DNA of 64,000 nucleotides from Micavibrio_C sp964577255 (GTDB taxonomy: Bacteria; Pseudomonadota; Alphaproteobacteria; Micavibrionales; Micavibrionaceae): the NCBI GenBank assembly GCA_964577255.1, contig CAZNYM010000001.1, positions 40,222-104,221 of the forward strand. Reading direction: 5' to 3'. Below, one piece after another: positions 55,916 to 64,000 of the stretch. Each line of letters opens with the position of its first letter. Positions within the stretch are counted from its first letter, which is position 1. The translations under genes were made by a program, and so were the position numbers. The notes below the pieces were generated by a model, which saw only the letters and a program-made list of their open reading frames with translations, was not told the origin of the DNA and did not search any database.

Positions 55916-56329
55916 ATGATTCAGGCGATCCAGACAGCTCTTTCCGGATTAACCGCGGCAGGCCGCAAAGCCGAAGCCGCCGCCTCCAATATCGCCAATA
56001 TGCAGACGACGGGCTCCCTGACCGACCCGGCGCAGCCGCCCTACACCCCCATAGCCACCCAGCAGACCGCCGTGACCGACGGCCAGGGCAACCCCCAGGG
56101 CGTGCAGTCGACGTTCGTGCCCCGGTCGCAGCCTTTCGTGCCCGGCTATGAACCCGGCTCGCCGCTCGCCGATGAAAACGGCCTGGTCGGGGTGCCGAAC
56201 GTCAATCTGGCCGAAGAGGCCGTGAACCTGAAGCTGGCCGCCCTGACCTACAAGGCGAGCGCCCAGACTATCGAGGTTGCTTCCGAAATGCAGGAAGAAC
56301 TTCTCAACATGTTCGACGACCGAGCCTGA
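55916..56329 (+). CDS. flagellar basal-body rod protein-like (FlgC-type), orphan
   Basis: A 137-residue protein with the flagellar rod N-terminal pattern, ALSGLTAAGRKAEAAASNIANMQTTG (Flg_bb_rod), and the FlgC-like C terminus NVNLAEEAVNLKLAALTYKASAQTIEVASEMQEELLNMFD. FlgC is a proximal rod protein that is exported by the flagellar type III system. No other flagellar gene is in the window, whereas flgC normally lies in a flgBC-fliE operon. It could be a duplicate rod protein, an axial-protein homologue or a remnant. The middle part (TDPAQPPYTPIATQQTAVTDGQG) is Pro/Gln-rich. It converges with the DUF3137 gene, whose end is 18 bases away. Confidence 0.75.
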   Translation: MIQAIQTALSGLTAAGRKAEAAASNIANMQTTGSLTDPAQPPYTPIATQQTAVTDGQGNPQGVQSTFVPRSQPFVPGYEPGSPLADENGLVGVPNVNLAEEAVNLKLAALTYKASAQTIEVASEMQEELLNMFDDRA

Positions 56330-56346
56330 GCCTGTTCTGAAATTTC

Positions 56347-58503
56347 CTATACGCGCGGATTTTTGTAGTTGCGGCCGTCGATGGCGATCGTCACGGGACG
56401 CTGCCATATAATACGCTGCAGCGTATCGTCCACCGCCGCGCGGGCTAATGGCAGAACCGCGCCCTCTGCCGTGCGCGCCCCCACCTGTCCCGCCTCGGCC
56501 GAAGGCAGCATGAAGCACAGCCGGCCGTTATCCTCAAGATCGATCTCGAAAGGAATAACCACGCCATAAGCCTGCCCGCCGCCCGCGCCCTGCGGATGCG
56601 GATCGTCGATGAAAAGCGTCAGGGTCTTGCCGGGGATATCAAGCTTCACGCGCCCGGCGTCGAACGGCAGGCGGAAGGGCGATCCTGTCGGCACGAACGG
56701 CACGAATTCACGGCGCTCGTCGTCCAGAACCGCGCGGTACATGTTGTTCACAAGCGCGGCGTCATCCGGGAAGCGCAGCGGCGGCTTGCTGCCGGACGGC
56801 ACGATGTCAAGCGGGCGGTCGAAAGCGTTGACGAACAGCCTGACTTTCTCGATCGCACCCTCGTAAAAAAACAGTTCGAAATTCTGGTCACGGTCGTCCG
56901 GCCCCGCGCGCACCTCGAGATACGCGCCTTCGGGTTCAAAACGCGGCTGGGACTGGGCGTGCAGGTAAAAAGGCATGTTATCAAGCGGTGCGATGGCCTT
57001 TTCCACTTGCAGGCGGATTTTTTTCGCGAGCACCGGATCCATGGTCTTGCGGGCGGCGGGCTGTGCCGCCGGCGCGGGCGCTTTCTGCGCCGGGCCGGGA
57101 AAGAGGATGATGCCCGGCGTGTCGGCGGCGCGCGCCGCCGGCGCGGTCTGCGGCGCGGCTTCGTTTGCGAACATGCCGGGCGCGCGGTCGAGCGCCATGA
57201 TGTCGAGCGCTTGTTGCACCAGTACCAGCGCCGCCGCCAGATCGCGGATCCGGCCCTGGTCGCCAAGCGGTGTCGACAGGCTGGCCGTCGCGGGATCGCG
57301 CTTCATGTCAAACGCCAGCAGCAGCCGGCTGCCGTGGATCAGCGCCTGCACCGACAACGCTTCGGGCAGTGCCCGCGCCAGCGCCGCGAATTTTTCCAGC
57401 ACGTCGGGGGTCAGAAGCGCGCGCGCCTCGACCTGATCGTTGGCGTAAACGCGAAACTCGCCGGCGAAGGCGCTATAGACCAGATTGATTTTCTGCTCCT
57501 GCATCCAGGCACGATCGCGCGCGGCGAACAGCCCGTTACCCCGCGCGCTCAGGATCTTGGCGGTGGATTTGAACGCCCGGTCATACACGCATTCCACCAG
57601 AAAACCGTCGAACACCGTCATGTTCGGGGTTTTCCACGTGCGCCCACGCAGGGTCGCGCGGCAAAGGGTGTAGGATGCGTCGCCGCGTTTTCCGGTCATG
57701 AACTGATAGGTTTCGGCGCCCAGATATTGCGGAATCACGTGAAAATCGCGAAACAGCGCCAGCGGAAAATTGTCCCTGCGTTCGGCGATCGCAAGCCCGA
57801 GCGCGGGGCCTGCCGCCTCGTAAAACGGTGTCCGCACCGCTCTTTCCCAGCTTCGCACCGTAAACATGTAAGCAGCGGCGGCGAAGCAGGACGCGATCAG
57901 GAAAACCACCAACAGTCCCGCACCGGTGGCGATGTAAGCACCGATGACAAAAGCCGCCGCGAGCAGCCAGCGGGCACGCGCCAGCACGATCCGGCGTGCC
58001 TCCAGATCTTTCAGGGCGCTTTTATCCGCGAAATGCCAGGCATCGAACCACGCCGCTGCCTCCGGGAAGCGCAGGGCGAAATCCTTCGGCGTTTCCTTCT
58101 TCTGCAGATAACCGCCCGCCTGCAGGATCATGAAGCCGGTGCCGCCAAGCGCGACCGCGACCATCAGCGGCAGCAGCACCACAAGGAACGGGGATGAAAA
58201 AAGAGATTCCCCTTGCGCCAGATGCCGAACGATCAGTGCCGCGAACGTCGCCGCCAGCAATCCGTCGGCAAAACACAGCCACGCCAGGGTGAAGGAAAGC
58301 CCGCGCCGCCCGATCATCGTCATCGCCAGCAGAAAGGCCATCACGGCGAGCGCCAGGATCAGCGGCATGAAAAGCGCGGCCAGGCCGGTGATCAAAAGAG
58401 AGGACAGGAGATAGACCAGAACGCCCGAAGCCGCGATCAGCGCGGCGGCGCAGAAAACCATGACCCGGGGGTCGTGCAAAAGGCTGCTTCTGAAAGCGGG
58501 CAA
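56347..58503 (-). CDS. DUF3137-domain membrane protein
   Basis: A 718-residue protein. The N-terminal ~210 residues have about six spans in three groups (VFCAAALIAASGVLVYLLSSLLI..., LSFTLAWLCFADGLLAATFAALIV, FLVVLLPLMVAVALGGTGFMIL, then ARWLLAAAFVIGAYIATGAGLLVVFLIASCFAAAAYMF). The central cytoplasmic domain carries DUF3137 landmarks: NMTVFDGFLVECVYDRAFKSTAKIL, FAGEFRVYANDQVEARALLTPDVLEKF and GSRLLLAFDMKRDP. The rest, after residue ~440, is Pro/Ala-rich then folded. The start is TTG at 58503, with GGAG about nine bases upstream. It is downstream of leuS (76-base gap) and could be in its operon. Function unknown. Confidence 0.75.
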   Translation of the reverse strand: MPAFRSSLLHDPRVMVFCAAALIAASGVLVYLLSSLLITGLAALFMPLILALAVMAFLLAMTMIGRRGLSFTLAWLCFADGLLAATFAALIVRHLAQGESLFSSPFLVVLLPLMVAVALGGTGFMILQAGGYLQKKETPKDFALRFPEAAAWFDAWHFADKSALKDLEARRIVLARARWLLAAAFVIGAYIATGAGLLVVFLIASCFAAAAYMFTVRSWERAVRTPFYEAAGPALGLAIAERRDNFPLALFRDFHVIPQYLGAETYQFMTGKRGDASYTLCRATLRGRTWKTPNMTVFDGFLVECVYDRAFKSTAKILSARGNGLFAARDRAWMQEQKINLVYSAFAGEFRVYANDQVEARALLTPDVLEKFAALARALPEALSVQALIHGSRLLLAFDMKRDPATASLSTPLGDQGRIRDLAAALVLVQQALDIMALDRAPGMFANEAAPQTAPAARAADTPGIILFPGPAQKAPAPAAQPAARKTMDPVLAKKIRLQVEKAIAPLDNMPFYLHAQSQPRFEPEGAYLEVRAGPDDRDQNFELFFYEGAIEKVRLFVNAFDRPLDIVPSGSKPPLRFPDDAALVNNMYRAVLDDERREFVPFVPTGSPFRLPFDAGRVKLDIPGKTLTLFIDDPHPQGAGGGQAYGVVIPFEIDLEDNGRLCFMLPSAEAGQVGARTAEGAVLPLARAAVDDTLQRIIWQRPVTIAIDGRNYKNPRV

Positions 58504-58579
58504 GGCGTGAACTCCGGCCGGGACATTCCCGAAAAACGCCCATTATTATCGCACGGCGCGGTACCGGGAAAAAGTGCCC

Positions 58580-61105
58580 TTATTGGCCGACGATGAAGTT
58601 CATAAGCTTGCCCGGCACGTAAATGATCTTTTTGATAACGTTGCCGGCCAGGTAACGTTGCACGTCCGGATTGGCCTGGGCCAGCTTCTGGATCTCCGCT
58701 TCCTGCATCGCTACGCTGACCGTGAAGTCCATGCGGCGCTTGCCGTTGACATGGATGCCGATGACGACTTCGTCGTTCTGCAACCAGCGCGGGTCGGAAA
58801 CGGGCCAGCTTTCGTAAGAGATGCCCTTTTCATGGCCGAGGCGCAGCCACAATTCTTCCGCCATGTGCGGCGCGAACGGCGCCAGCAGCTTGACGAAATC
58901 CTCCGCCGCCGCGCGCGGGATCGCGCTTTGCTTTTTGGCGACGTTGATAAATTCCATCATGCGGGCGATGGCGGTGTTGAAACGCAGGTTTTCGATGTCG
59001 GCCGTGACTTTCTCGATCGTCTGGTTGATCTCCTTCATCAGCTCGTCGCTGCCCGCGCCCGCGCCGACGGTTTTATTGAGCGCACCCGTTTCGGTGTCGA
59101 TCAGAAGCGACCAGGAACGCTCGAGAAAGCCGTAAACGCCCTTCACGCCGTTCATCTGCCAGGGCTTCACCGCCTCAAGCGGGCCCATGAACATCTCGTA
59201 AAGCCGCAGCGAGTCCGCGCCATATTCGGCCACCACATCGTCGGGGTTGACGACGTTGAGGCGCGATTTCGACATCTTTTCCTCGCGCGTGGTCAGGGCG
59301 GTGTCCGTCCCCTTGGCGTAAAAAGTTCCGTCACGGCTTTCGACGTCGTTCGGGGAATAGAATTTTCCCTTGGCGTCGCGGTAGCTGATGCCCAGGATCA
59401 TGCCCTGGTTGAACAGCCTCTTGAACGGCTCTTTCGTGTGCACCAGGCCGCAATCGAACAGCACCTTGTGCCAGAAGCGGGCATACAGGAGATGCAGGAC
59501 GGCATGCTCCACGCCGCCGACATAAAGGTCGACCGGGCCCCAGTACTGTTCGGCTTCGGGTGAAAAAGCCTGCGCGTCGTTGCGCGGATCCATGAAGCGC
59601 AGGTAATACCAGCACGACCCCGCCCATTGCGGCATGGTATTGGTTTCGCGCTGGAACGTGCGGCCGTCCATCGTCGTCGCCACCCATTCCGGCGCACGGG
59701 CGAGCGGCGGCTGGCCGTCGGCGGTGGGTTTGAATTCCGAGATCATCGGCAAAGTGACCGGCAGTGTGTCGGCGGGCACCGGCACGATCGTGCCGTCCGT
59801 ACCATGCAGCACCGGAAACGGCTCGCCCCAGTAACGCTGGCGCGAAAACAGCCAGTCGCGCAGCTTGTAGGTCACTTCGCGCTGGCCCTTGTTGTTCTTC
59901 TCGAGCCATTCCAGCATCGCGGCCTTGGCCTCGGCCGTCTTCTTGCCGTCGAGGAAACCGGAATTGACCGCCACGCCTTCCTCGCAGAAAGCGGCCTGGG
60001 CCAGGTCGCCGCCCTTCACCACCTCGATGATCGGCAGGCTGAATTTTTTCGCGAATTCGTAATCGCGCTCGTCGTGGCCGGGCACGGCCATGATCGCGCC
60101 CGAGCCGTAATCCATCTTCACGTAATCGGCGATCCACACCGGCACTTTAGCGCCGTTGACGGGGTTGAGGGCGTAGGCGCCCGTGAATACGCCGGTCTTG
60201 TCCTTGGCGGCCGCGGTCTCGCGCGCGAGGTCCGCCACCTGCTGCGCCGCCTCGATGTAAGCTTTTACCGCGCCGCGCTGCGCCGGCGTCGTGATCTTTT
60301 CGATCAGCGGGTGTTCGGGCGCCAGCACGCAGAAGCTCGCGCCGAACAGCGTGTCGGGCCGGGTGGTGAAAATCTCGAACCCGCCCGCGCCGCCTTCGAC
60401 AGTAAACGTCACGCGCGCGCCTTCCGACCGGCCGATCCACTGGCGCTGCATCTCGATGATGCCGGCGGGCCAGTCGAGCCCCTCGAGATCGTCAAGCAGG
60501 CGCTGGGCGTAAGCGGTGATCTTCAGCATCCACTGCCGCATCATGCGGCGCTCGACCGGGTCGCCGGTCTCGACATACTTGCCGTCTTGCACCTCCTCGT
60601 TCGCCAGCACCGTGCCCTGGGCCGGGCACCAGTTGACGGGCACCTCGGCCAGATAGGCCAGGCCCTTTTCATGCAGCTTCAGGAAAATCCATTGCGTCCA
60701 GCGGTAATAATCGGGCGCGCTTGTGTCGATCTCGCGGTCCCAGTCATAGGACAGGCCCAGGCTTTGAATCTGGCGCTTGAAATTCTTGATGTTCTCGCGC
60801 GTGATGTCGGCGGGGTGGCGCCCCTCGCGCACGGCGGCGCGCTCGGCCGGCAGGCCGAAGGCGTCCCAGCCCATCGGGTGCAGCACGTTGAAACCCTTCA
60901 TGCGCTTGTAGCGCGCGACGATGTCGGTGGCTGTGTAGCCTTCCGGGTGCCCGACATGCAGCCCCGCGCCCGACGGATAAGGAAACATGTCGAGCACATA
61001 ATATTTGGGCTTGCTGCGGTCGTCCGAGGAGCGGAAGGTCTTGTGCTCCTCCCACCAGCGCTGCCATTTGCTTTCGATGCCTGCGGGGTCGTATTTGTGT
61101 TTCAT
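58580..61105 (-). CDS. leuS: leucyl-tRNA synthetase
   Basis: An 841-residue class Ia synthetase, the usual bacterial length. HIGH motif: [33 protein letters not shown] motif: [14 protein letters not shown] near residue ~615. The CP1 editing domain, catalytic core and C-terminal tRNA-binding domain ([17 protein letters not shown]) are all present. It charges tRNA-Leu in the cytoplasm. The start is ATG at 61105 ([11 protein letters not shown]); a GTG at 61114 is an alternative, and neither has a strong ribosome-binding site. It follows the FemAB-like gene (97-base gap) and precedes the DUF3137 gene. Confidence 0.97.
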   Translation of the reverse strand: MKHKYDPAGIESKWQRWWEEHKTFRSSDDRSKPKYYVLDMFPYPSGAGLHVGHPEGYTATDIVARYKRMKGFNVLHPMGWDAFGLPAERAAVREGRHPADITRENIKNFKRQIQSLGLSYDWDREIDTSAPDYYRWTQWIFLKLHEKGLAYLAEVPVNWCPAQGTVLANEEVQDGKYVETGDPVERRMMRQWMLKITAYAQRLLDDLEGLDWPAGIIEMQRQWIGRSEGARVTFTVEGGAGGFEIFTTRPDTLFGASFCVLAPEHPLIEKITTPAQRGAVKAYIEAAQQVADLARETAAAKDKTGVFTGAYALNPVNGAKVPVWIADYVKMDYGSGAIMAVPGHDERDYEFAKKFSLPIIEVVKGGDLAQAAFCEEGVAVNSGFLDGKKTAEAKAAMLEWLEKNNKGQREVTYKLRDWLFSRQRYWGEPFPVLHGTDGTIVPVPADTLPVTLPMISEFKPTADGQPPLARAPEWVATTMDGRTFQRETNTMPQWAGSCWYYLRFMDPRNDAQAFSPEAEQYWGPVDLYVGGVEHAVLHLLYARFWHKVLFDCGLVHTKEPFKRLFNQGMILGISYRDAKGKFYSPNDVESRDGTFYAKGTDTALTTREEKMSKSRLNVVNPDDVVAEYGADSLRLYEMFMGPLEAVKPWQMNGVKGVYGFLERSWSLLIDTETGALNKTVGAGAGSDELMKEINQTIEKVTADIENLRFNTAIARMMEFINVAKKQSAIPRAAAEDFVKLLAPFAPHMAEELWLRLGHEKGISYESWPVSDPRWLQNDEVVIGIHVNGKRRMDFTVSVAMQEAEIQKLAQANPDVQRYLAGNVIKKIIYVPGKLMNFIVGQ

Positions 61106-61202
61106 CACGCGCACTTACAATTATGTCAATATGGCGGCGCACAGGCGCGTCCACCGGAGAGTTGTAAGGTTTTGATAATACGGCGTCAACCGCGGGGCAT
61201 GC

Positions 61203-62153
61203 CTAGCGGTACGGGGCGGCGTAGCGGACGGTTTCGCCGCCCAGCCCTTCCTTGAATAGCTTGATGCCGGCCGCGCTGTCGTCGTCGTTGATCCCGCCGA
61301 GGTCGAGATCGCGGATGCCCGCTTCGCGCAGCAGGCCGCAGGCCTGCCACAGCAATATATTATGCGCGCTGTTTTTCTTGCCCTCATCCGAGGCCCAGCC
61401 GGTCTGGTACGTCGCCCCGCCGCCGTGCAGGAAGAACAGCACCATGCCGGCGGGAACGCCGCCCAGGCTGGCCACGCCCGTCAGCATTTTGCGCCGGGGA
61501 ACAAAACGCCGCGCCAGCGCGCGCAGCAGGCGCGCGGGCGGGCCGCGATAACCCTTCGCCGCCTTGTGATCCTCGTAACGCTGCAAAAGCGCGGGCATGT
61601 GTTGGCCCCGCCAATCCCACTCGATGGCGAACCCGGCCTTCTCGGCAACGTTAAGGCGGTTGCGCCATTTGCCCCTGAGCCCCGCGCGCAGTTCATCGTC
61701 GCCGCGGGCGATATCAAGCCAGATAGTGGCGTAGCCTGGCCGGCCCAGCGCGCGATAACCGTGCGTCGCGAAGGCCTGCGCCGCCGCCTCGCCCGCTTCC
61801 CATTCCGGCAGGAGGCGCCGGCGCCGCAGCGGCCGCGCGGGAAATTCCTGCGCCAGCGCGGCGAAAAACGCAGCCTGATTCTCATCGCCGCCATAACCCG
61901 AAAACCATAGAGGCCCACGATCGAGCTGCAGCGCATGCACCGCATTGCCGAACAGGCCGACCTCGAGCAGCTGCACCAGCCCCGCTTCGCGCCCGTCGAT
62001 CGAAATCAGCCCCCAGCACGCGCGCATGTTCAGAAGCGGGCACACCGCGCAGGCGTAATCATAGCTCTGCAGCAAATTGGCGCGGCGCAGGGCGGCGAAG
62101 CGTTCCTCCCACGCCGCCAGCGGCAACTCGTTCCAGGTGATGGTGCAGGTCAT
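61203..62153 (-). CDS. FemAB/GNAT-type acyltransferase (Acetyltransf_6)
   Basis: A 316-residue protein with a GNAT-like double fold of the FemAB/Acetyltransf_6 group: LRRANLLQSYDYACAV, LDIARGDDELRAGLRGKWRNRLNVAEKAGF, ATYQTGWASDEGKKNSAHNILLWQACGLLREAGIRDLDLGGINDDDSAAGIKLFKEGLGG. Related proteins transfer aminoacyl or acyl groups in peptidoglycan bridges or other envelope polymers; the acceptor here is unknown. I chose ATG at 62153. Its first bases overlap the stop of the AT-rich HEPN-like gene (ATGA), and an in-frame TTG at 62159 would add two residues. It runs toward leuS. The boundary between GC-rich core and AT-rich segment lies right at this start. Confidence 0.82.
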   Translation of the reverse strand: MTCTITWNELPLAAWEERFAALRRANLLQSYDYACAVCPLLNMRACWGLISIDGREAGLVQLLEVGLFGNAVHALQLDRGPLWFSGYGGDENQAAFFAALAQEFPARPLRRRRLLPEWEAGEAAAQAFATHGYRALGRPGYATIWLDIARGDDELRAGLRGKWRNRLNVAEKAGFAIEWDWRGQHMPALLQRYEDHKAAKGYRGPPARLLRALARRFVPRRKMLTGVASLGGVPAGMVLFFLHGGGATYQTGWASDEGKKNSAHNILLWQACGLLREAGIRDLDLGGINDDDSAAGIKLFKEGLGGETVRYAAPYR

Positions 62154-62875
62154 AGACAACGAGCGTCTTTCTTAGGCTCTTCATATATTTTATTTATTAT
62201 CTCACAAACAATTTTTATTGTATTGATAACTTCTTTATGAAGAGCCTTCGTACCATGCCCGTAAAGATTACGGGTTTTTATTAAAGAGCTTTTAAGGGGC
62301 CCTATAAAATCAAAATCTTTATCTTCGTCTTTGACCACAAAATCATCATCGTTCCATTCTTTGTAACTTAATCCTTTGTCTAAAATTTCTTGAAAAATTT
62401 CCCGCTCATTTCTCTGGCAACACCTTATTCGCACGATATTGTGCCAGTCTGAAAAGTCCTCATTTTTGATATAACCCTCCTGAATGGCAAAATTAAGATA
62501 GTTAAAAAGTGAATGCTTTTTCTTTTTGGACTTATCTTCTGAAAGCGCTTGGCGATTTTTTTCTAATTCGCTTTCAAATCTTTCTCTCAATGCCAACTCA
62601 AGGCAGACCAAGGCTTGAAATTGAGAGATAGGATAGAAACGATAAACAAACCATGCGTATAAGTATAAATTTTTCACGGTTTCAAATTGAACAATGATGC
62701 CTTCCGGAACATTGCAATGCAAAATAAAGCGAGATATTTTTCTGTGATGATGTTCAATATCAACAAGAAAAGTCTCTTTTGTTTTGAGGTTGACCCCAGA
62801 AGACAAAAAACTTCTGGGGTCAGGTTCCAAGACATTGTCAAGAACACGAAGATAGTCGGGGTTATTTTTTGCCAT
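62150..62875 (-). CDS. HEPN-like protein, AT-rich, probably acquired
   Basis: A 241-residue protein unlike its neighbours in composition (AT-rich, many Lys/Asn/Ile codons). The N-terminal part is a helical/beta mix (YLRVLDNVLEPDPR, VNLKTKETFLVDIEHHHRKIS). The middle has a helical segment (FQALVCLELALRERFESELEKNRQAL) and a Lys-rich loop. The C-terminal helices contain RNLYGH (Arg202 to His207), the Rx4H motif of HEPN ribonucleases, followed by KEVINTIKIVCEIINKIYEE. HEPN proteins serve in toxin-antitoxin, abortive-infection and CRISPR-associated defence. No antitoxin partner is visible. The ATG at 62875 begins MAKNNPDYL; the frame is open from 62899. Its stop overlaps the FemAB-like start. Confidence 0.5.
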   Translation of the reverse strand: MAKNNPDYLRVLDNVLEPDPRSFLSSGVNLKTKETFLVDIEHHHRKISRFILHCNVPEGIIVQFETVKNLYLYAWFVYRFYPISQFQALVCLELALRERFESELEKNRQALSEDKSKKKKHSLFNYLNFAIQEGYIKNEDFSDWHNIVRIRCCQRNEREIFQEILDKGLSYKEWNDDDFVVKDEDKDFDFIGPLKSSLIKTRNLYGHGTKALHKEVINTIKIVCEIINKIYEEPKKDARCL

Positions 62876-63171
62876 GATATATGAGCTACAACATAGCAAA
62901 TTATCTCATGATATCCAGTCCGCCTCCGCCCAAGCTAACGGTAAAACCTAGAGAAGAATAACCATTTGTTCGCTATGGCCTGCCGAGCCAAAGCCCGTCA
63001 GGGCGAAGCGTGGTGCCCCGTACGGACTCGATTTTATAAAATTTCTCCGCTGTAAAACATTGTAATTATTCAATATTTTAAGGCACGTTTTTTGCGATTT
63101 TTGGAGGGGGTGTTTTTTGAGACGTCCTCGCTGAAAAAACGCATTCTCCGCGTCTTCGCTCAGATATCAAA
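62876..63171. other. AT-rich intergenic region with a tRNA-3'-end-like fragment
   Basis: No gene of credible length. At 63011-63032 the sequence TGGTGCCCCGTACGGACTCG, read on the minus strand, resembles the T-loop and acceptor 3' end of a tRNA (CGAGTCCGTACGGGGCACCA). The rest of the tRNA is absent. A GC-rich hairpin-like stretch (AGCCCGTCAGGGCG) lies just before it. The region could be a former attachment site, or only a chance match. The remaining bases are AT-rich without any feature. Confidence 0.3.
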
Positions 63172-63537
63172 TCAGCTTGAGATATTCATACGGGTTAAAG
63201 CACATGTAGGACAATAAACTATATCCTTTAGCGCTTTATTGGAACATCCGCTCCATATACATGTTGTCTCCGACAATCCATGGTAATTTATAACCAGTCT
63301 TTTTTCCCTATAAGGCACGTCATCAAAAGACATCCATTGTTCAGGATTATCAACTTTAATACAGATGCCTTTGTGATATTTATCATAGGCATCCGCTTGC
63401 CAATGTTGGCTGCAATCAGTACATCTGCGTAAAGTACAAAATTTTTCAGGCTTAATCGCTACCTGTTTCATCTCTTTAAAGGGCGAAGATAAATCATCCC
63501 CTGTAACCCAGTTATCCATAGAACTGCATAAACACAT
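63172..63537 (-). CDS. small Cys-rich protein, possibly zinc-binding
   Basis: A 121-residue protein with ten cysteines: an N-terminal CLCSS, a CTLRRCTDC group (residues about 34-42) with a following His-rich stretch (SQHWQADAYDKYHKG), then CIWSGC and CPTCALT near the C terminus. This is a pattern of two treble-clef-like zinc sites. I recognise no family. The codon use is AT-rich. It is in the same orientation as the HEPN-like gene, 296 bases away. The ATG at 63537 is followed immediately by the first cysteine pair. Confidence that this is a real gene is moderate, because the region around it is poor in other coding signal. Confidence 0.45.
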   Translation of the reverse strand: MCLCSSMDNWVTGDDLSSPFKEMKQVAIKPEKFCTLRRCTDCSQHWQADAYDKYHKGICIKVDNPEQWMSFDDVPYREKRLVINYHGLSETTCIWSGCSNKALKDIVYCPTCALTRMNISS

Positions 63538-64000
63538 AACGGCCTCCTTTTTTATTCATCTTATATACTTTACGGCACACTAAAATATTACCAACAGCAT
63601 AATTCTCCGCTTCTCCAAAGGTATTTGTTCAAACGTCCTCGCTAAACGCAAATCATTTCAATGGCATGTCGCCTCATAATTCGTGACACAAAAACTGCAT
63701 CATACTGCCAGCATCGATTTTTCTGACATACAACTGACTTTCACACAATGTTTCACCATTCTCCATTCCGCGCTCCTCGCTATGCGAAGAGTGCCCTTTA
63801 TAGAATTTTCAAATGGTATGCGAAGGCGTTTTGAAAAAGACCTCCTCGCATAGCTTTCTGAATCAAATCAATACGATAGGAGGGGCGCAGGCGTTAACCG
63901 GTTTAAGATTTCCGGCTGGTTGACCATTTTTCAGTCTATAAAAATTTTGGCTAACTTATTGATCTGATTCACTTCCCGTTTGTAGATGAAGTGATGGTGC
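63538..64000. other. AT-rich region without a confident gene, with short repeats
   Basis: There is no long open frame in 460 bases. The 11-mer ACGTCCTCGCT occurs at 63122-63132 and again at 63633-63643. GCTATGCG (63779-63786) and CGCATAGC (63847-63854) are inverted copies about 60 bases apart, and TATGCGAAG appears twice (about 63781 and 63818). Such short, scattered repeats suggest decayed sequence or a non-coding structured segment. Nothing here identifies a mobile element end. Confidence 0.35.
63931..63999 (-). CDS. possible C-terminal end of a gene cut by the window edge
   Basis: On the minus strand an open frame enters from the right edge and ends at TGA (63931-63933). Its 22 visible residues are basic and read like a protein C terminus (HHHFIYKREVNQINKLAKIF). 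Too little is visible to name it or be sure it is a gene. Confidence 0.25.
   Translation of the reverse strand, partial: HHHFIYKREVNQINKLAKIFID

Noticed and set aside
56596..58197. 533-codon open frame opposite the DUF3137 gene
   Set aside because: Antisense to a gene with clear membrane spans and domain motifs; Arg/His-rich shadow.
59627..61255. 542-codon open frame opposite leuS
   Set aside because: It is antisense to a complete, unambiguous leuS; composition is typical of the reverse strand of GC-rich genes.
1..64000. CRISPR arrays, insertion sequences, integrases, rRNA genes
   Set aside because: None found: no regular repeat-spacer pattern, no transposase or integrase motif, no rRNA-like sequence.

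Overview
This is a GC-rich chromosomal stretch of an alphaproteobacterium. The evidence is a circularly permuted two-piece tmRNA gene with an ANDN-type tag, an alpha-type SspB ClpXP adaptor, hflK-hflC-degP, and dense ATGA/GTGA-overlapping operons. A 10-base N run inside sspB (43021-43030) shows that this is a scaffolded draft or metagenome assembly. I cannot fix the order; the mix of large pilin-like proteins and no visible core-metabolism operon would fit a lineage such as Micavibrionales or Rhodospirillales, but that is only a guess.

Layout. 1-4.4 kb: the end of a TetR regulator, tRNA hydroxylase trhO, an ECF sigma / small membrane protein / periplasmic sensor cassette resembling CnrH-Y-X and preceded by a four-EF-hand periplasmic protein, and an AMIN-domain lipoprotein. 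4.5-8.7 kb: a minus-strand operon of mnmC (with a Flp-pilin domain fused to its C terminus), a WecA/MraY-type phosphosugar transferase and a GT4 glycosyltransferase. 8.8-10.8 kb: an M3 oligopeptidase. 11.1-15.1 kb: a compact, apparently self-regulated biosynthetic cluster made of two related XRE regulators, an EgtD-like (Methyltransf_33) methyltransferase, a tRNA-dependent cyclodipeptide synthase and a small unknown protein. This is the best candidate for an undescribed pathway in the window.

15.1-34.1 kb: an arginase-family enzyme, then a surface-glycan locus: gmd and fcl for GDP-fucose, an asparagine-synthase homologue, two tandem GT4 and three GT2 glycosyltransferases, four SAM methyltransferases, a Wzx-type flippase, a hexapeptide acyltransferase and a GMC oxidoreductase. 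An O-antigen-ligase-like protein with a TPR tail lies further on (43.4-45.4 kb) and may act on the same product. 34.3-40.7 kb: a strongly promoted Q-rich secreted protein, a lipoprotein, and an operon of three large paralogous prepilin-like proteins carrying a tail-fibre-like VGIGT motif and conserved cysteines.

40.8-62.1 kb: mostly housekeeping. It holds an ABC ATPase, an alpha/beta hydrolase, sspB, tmRNA, a HAD protein, thyA - HD hydrolase - folA (a thymidylate/folate block), mrp, hflK-hflC-degP-miaA (membrane-protein quality control plus tRNA modification), several small envelope proteins, an orphan FlgC-like protein, a DUF3137 membrane protein, leuS and a FemAB-like acyltransferase. From about 62.16 kb to the end the base composition drops sharply to AT-rich and gene density falls. 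This segment carries a HEPN-like protein and a Cys-rich small protein and looks horizontally acquired. I saw no transposase, integrase, CRISPR array, rRNA or complete tRNA gene.
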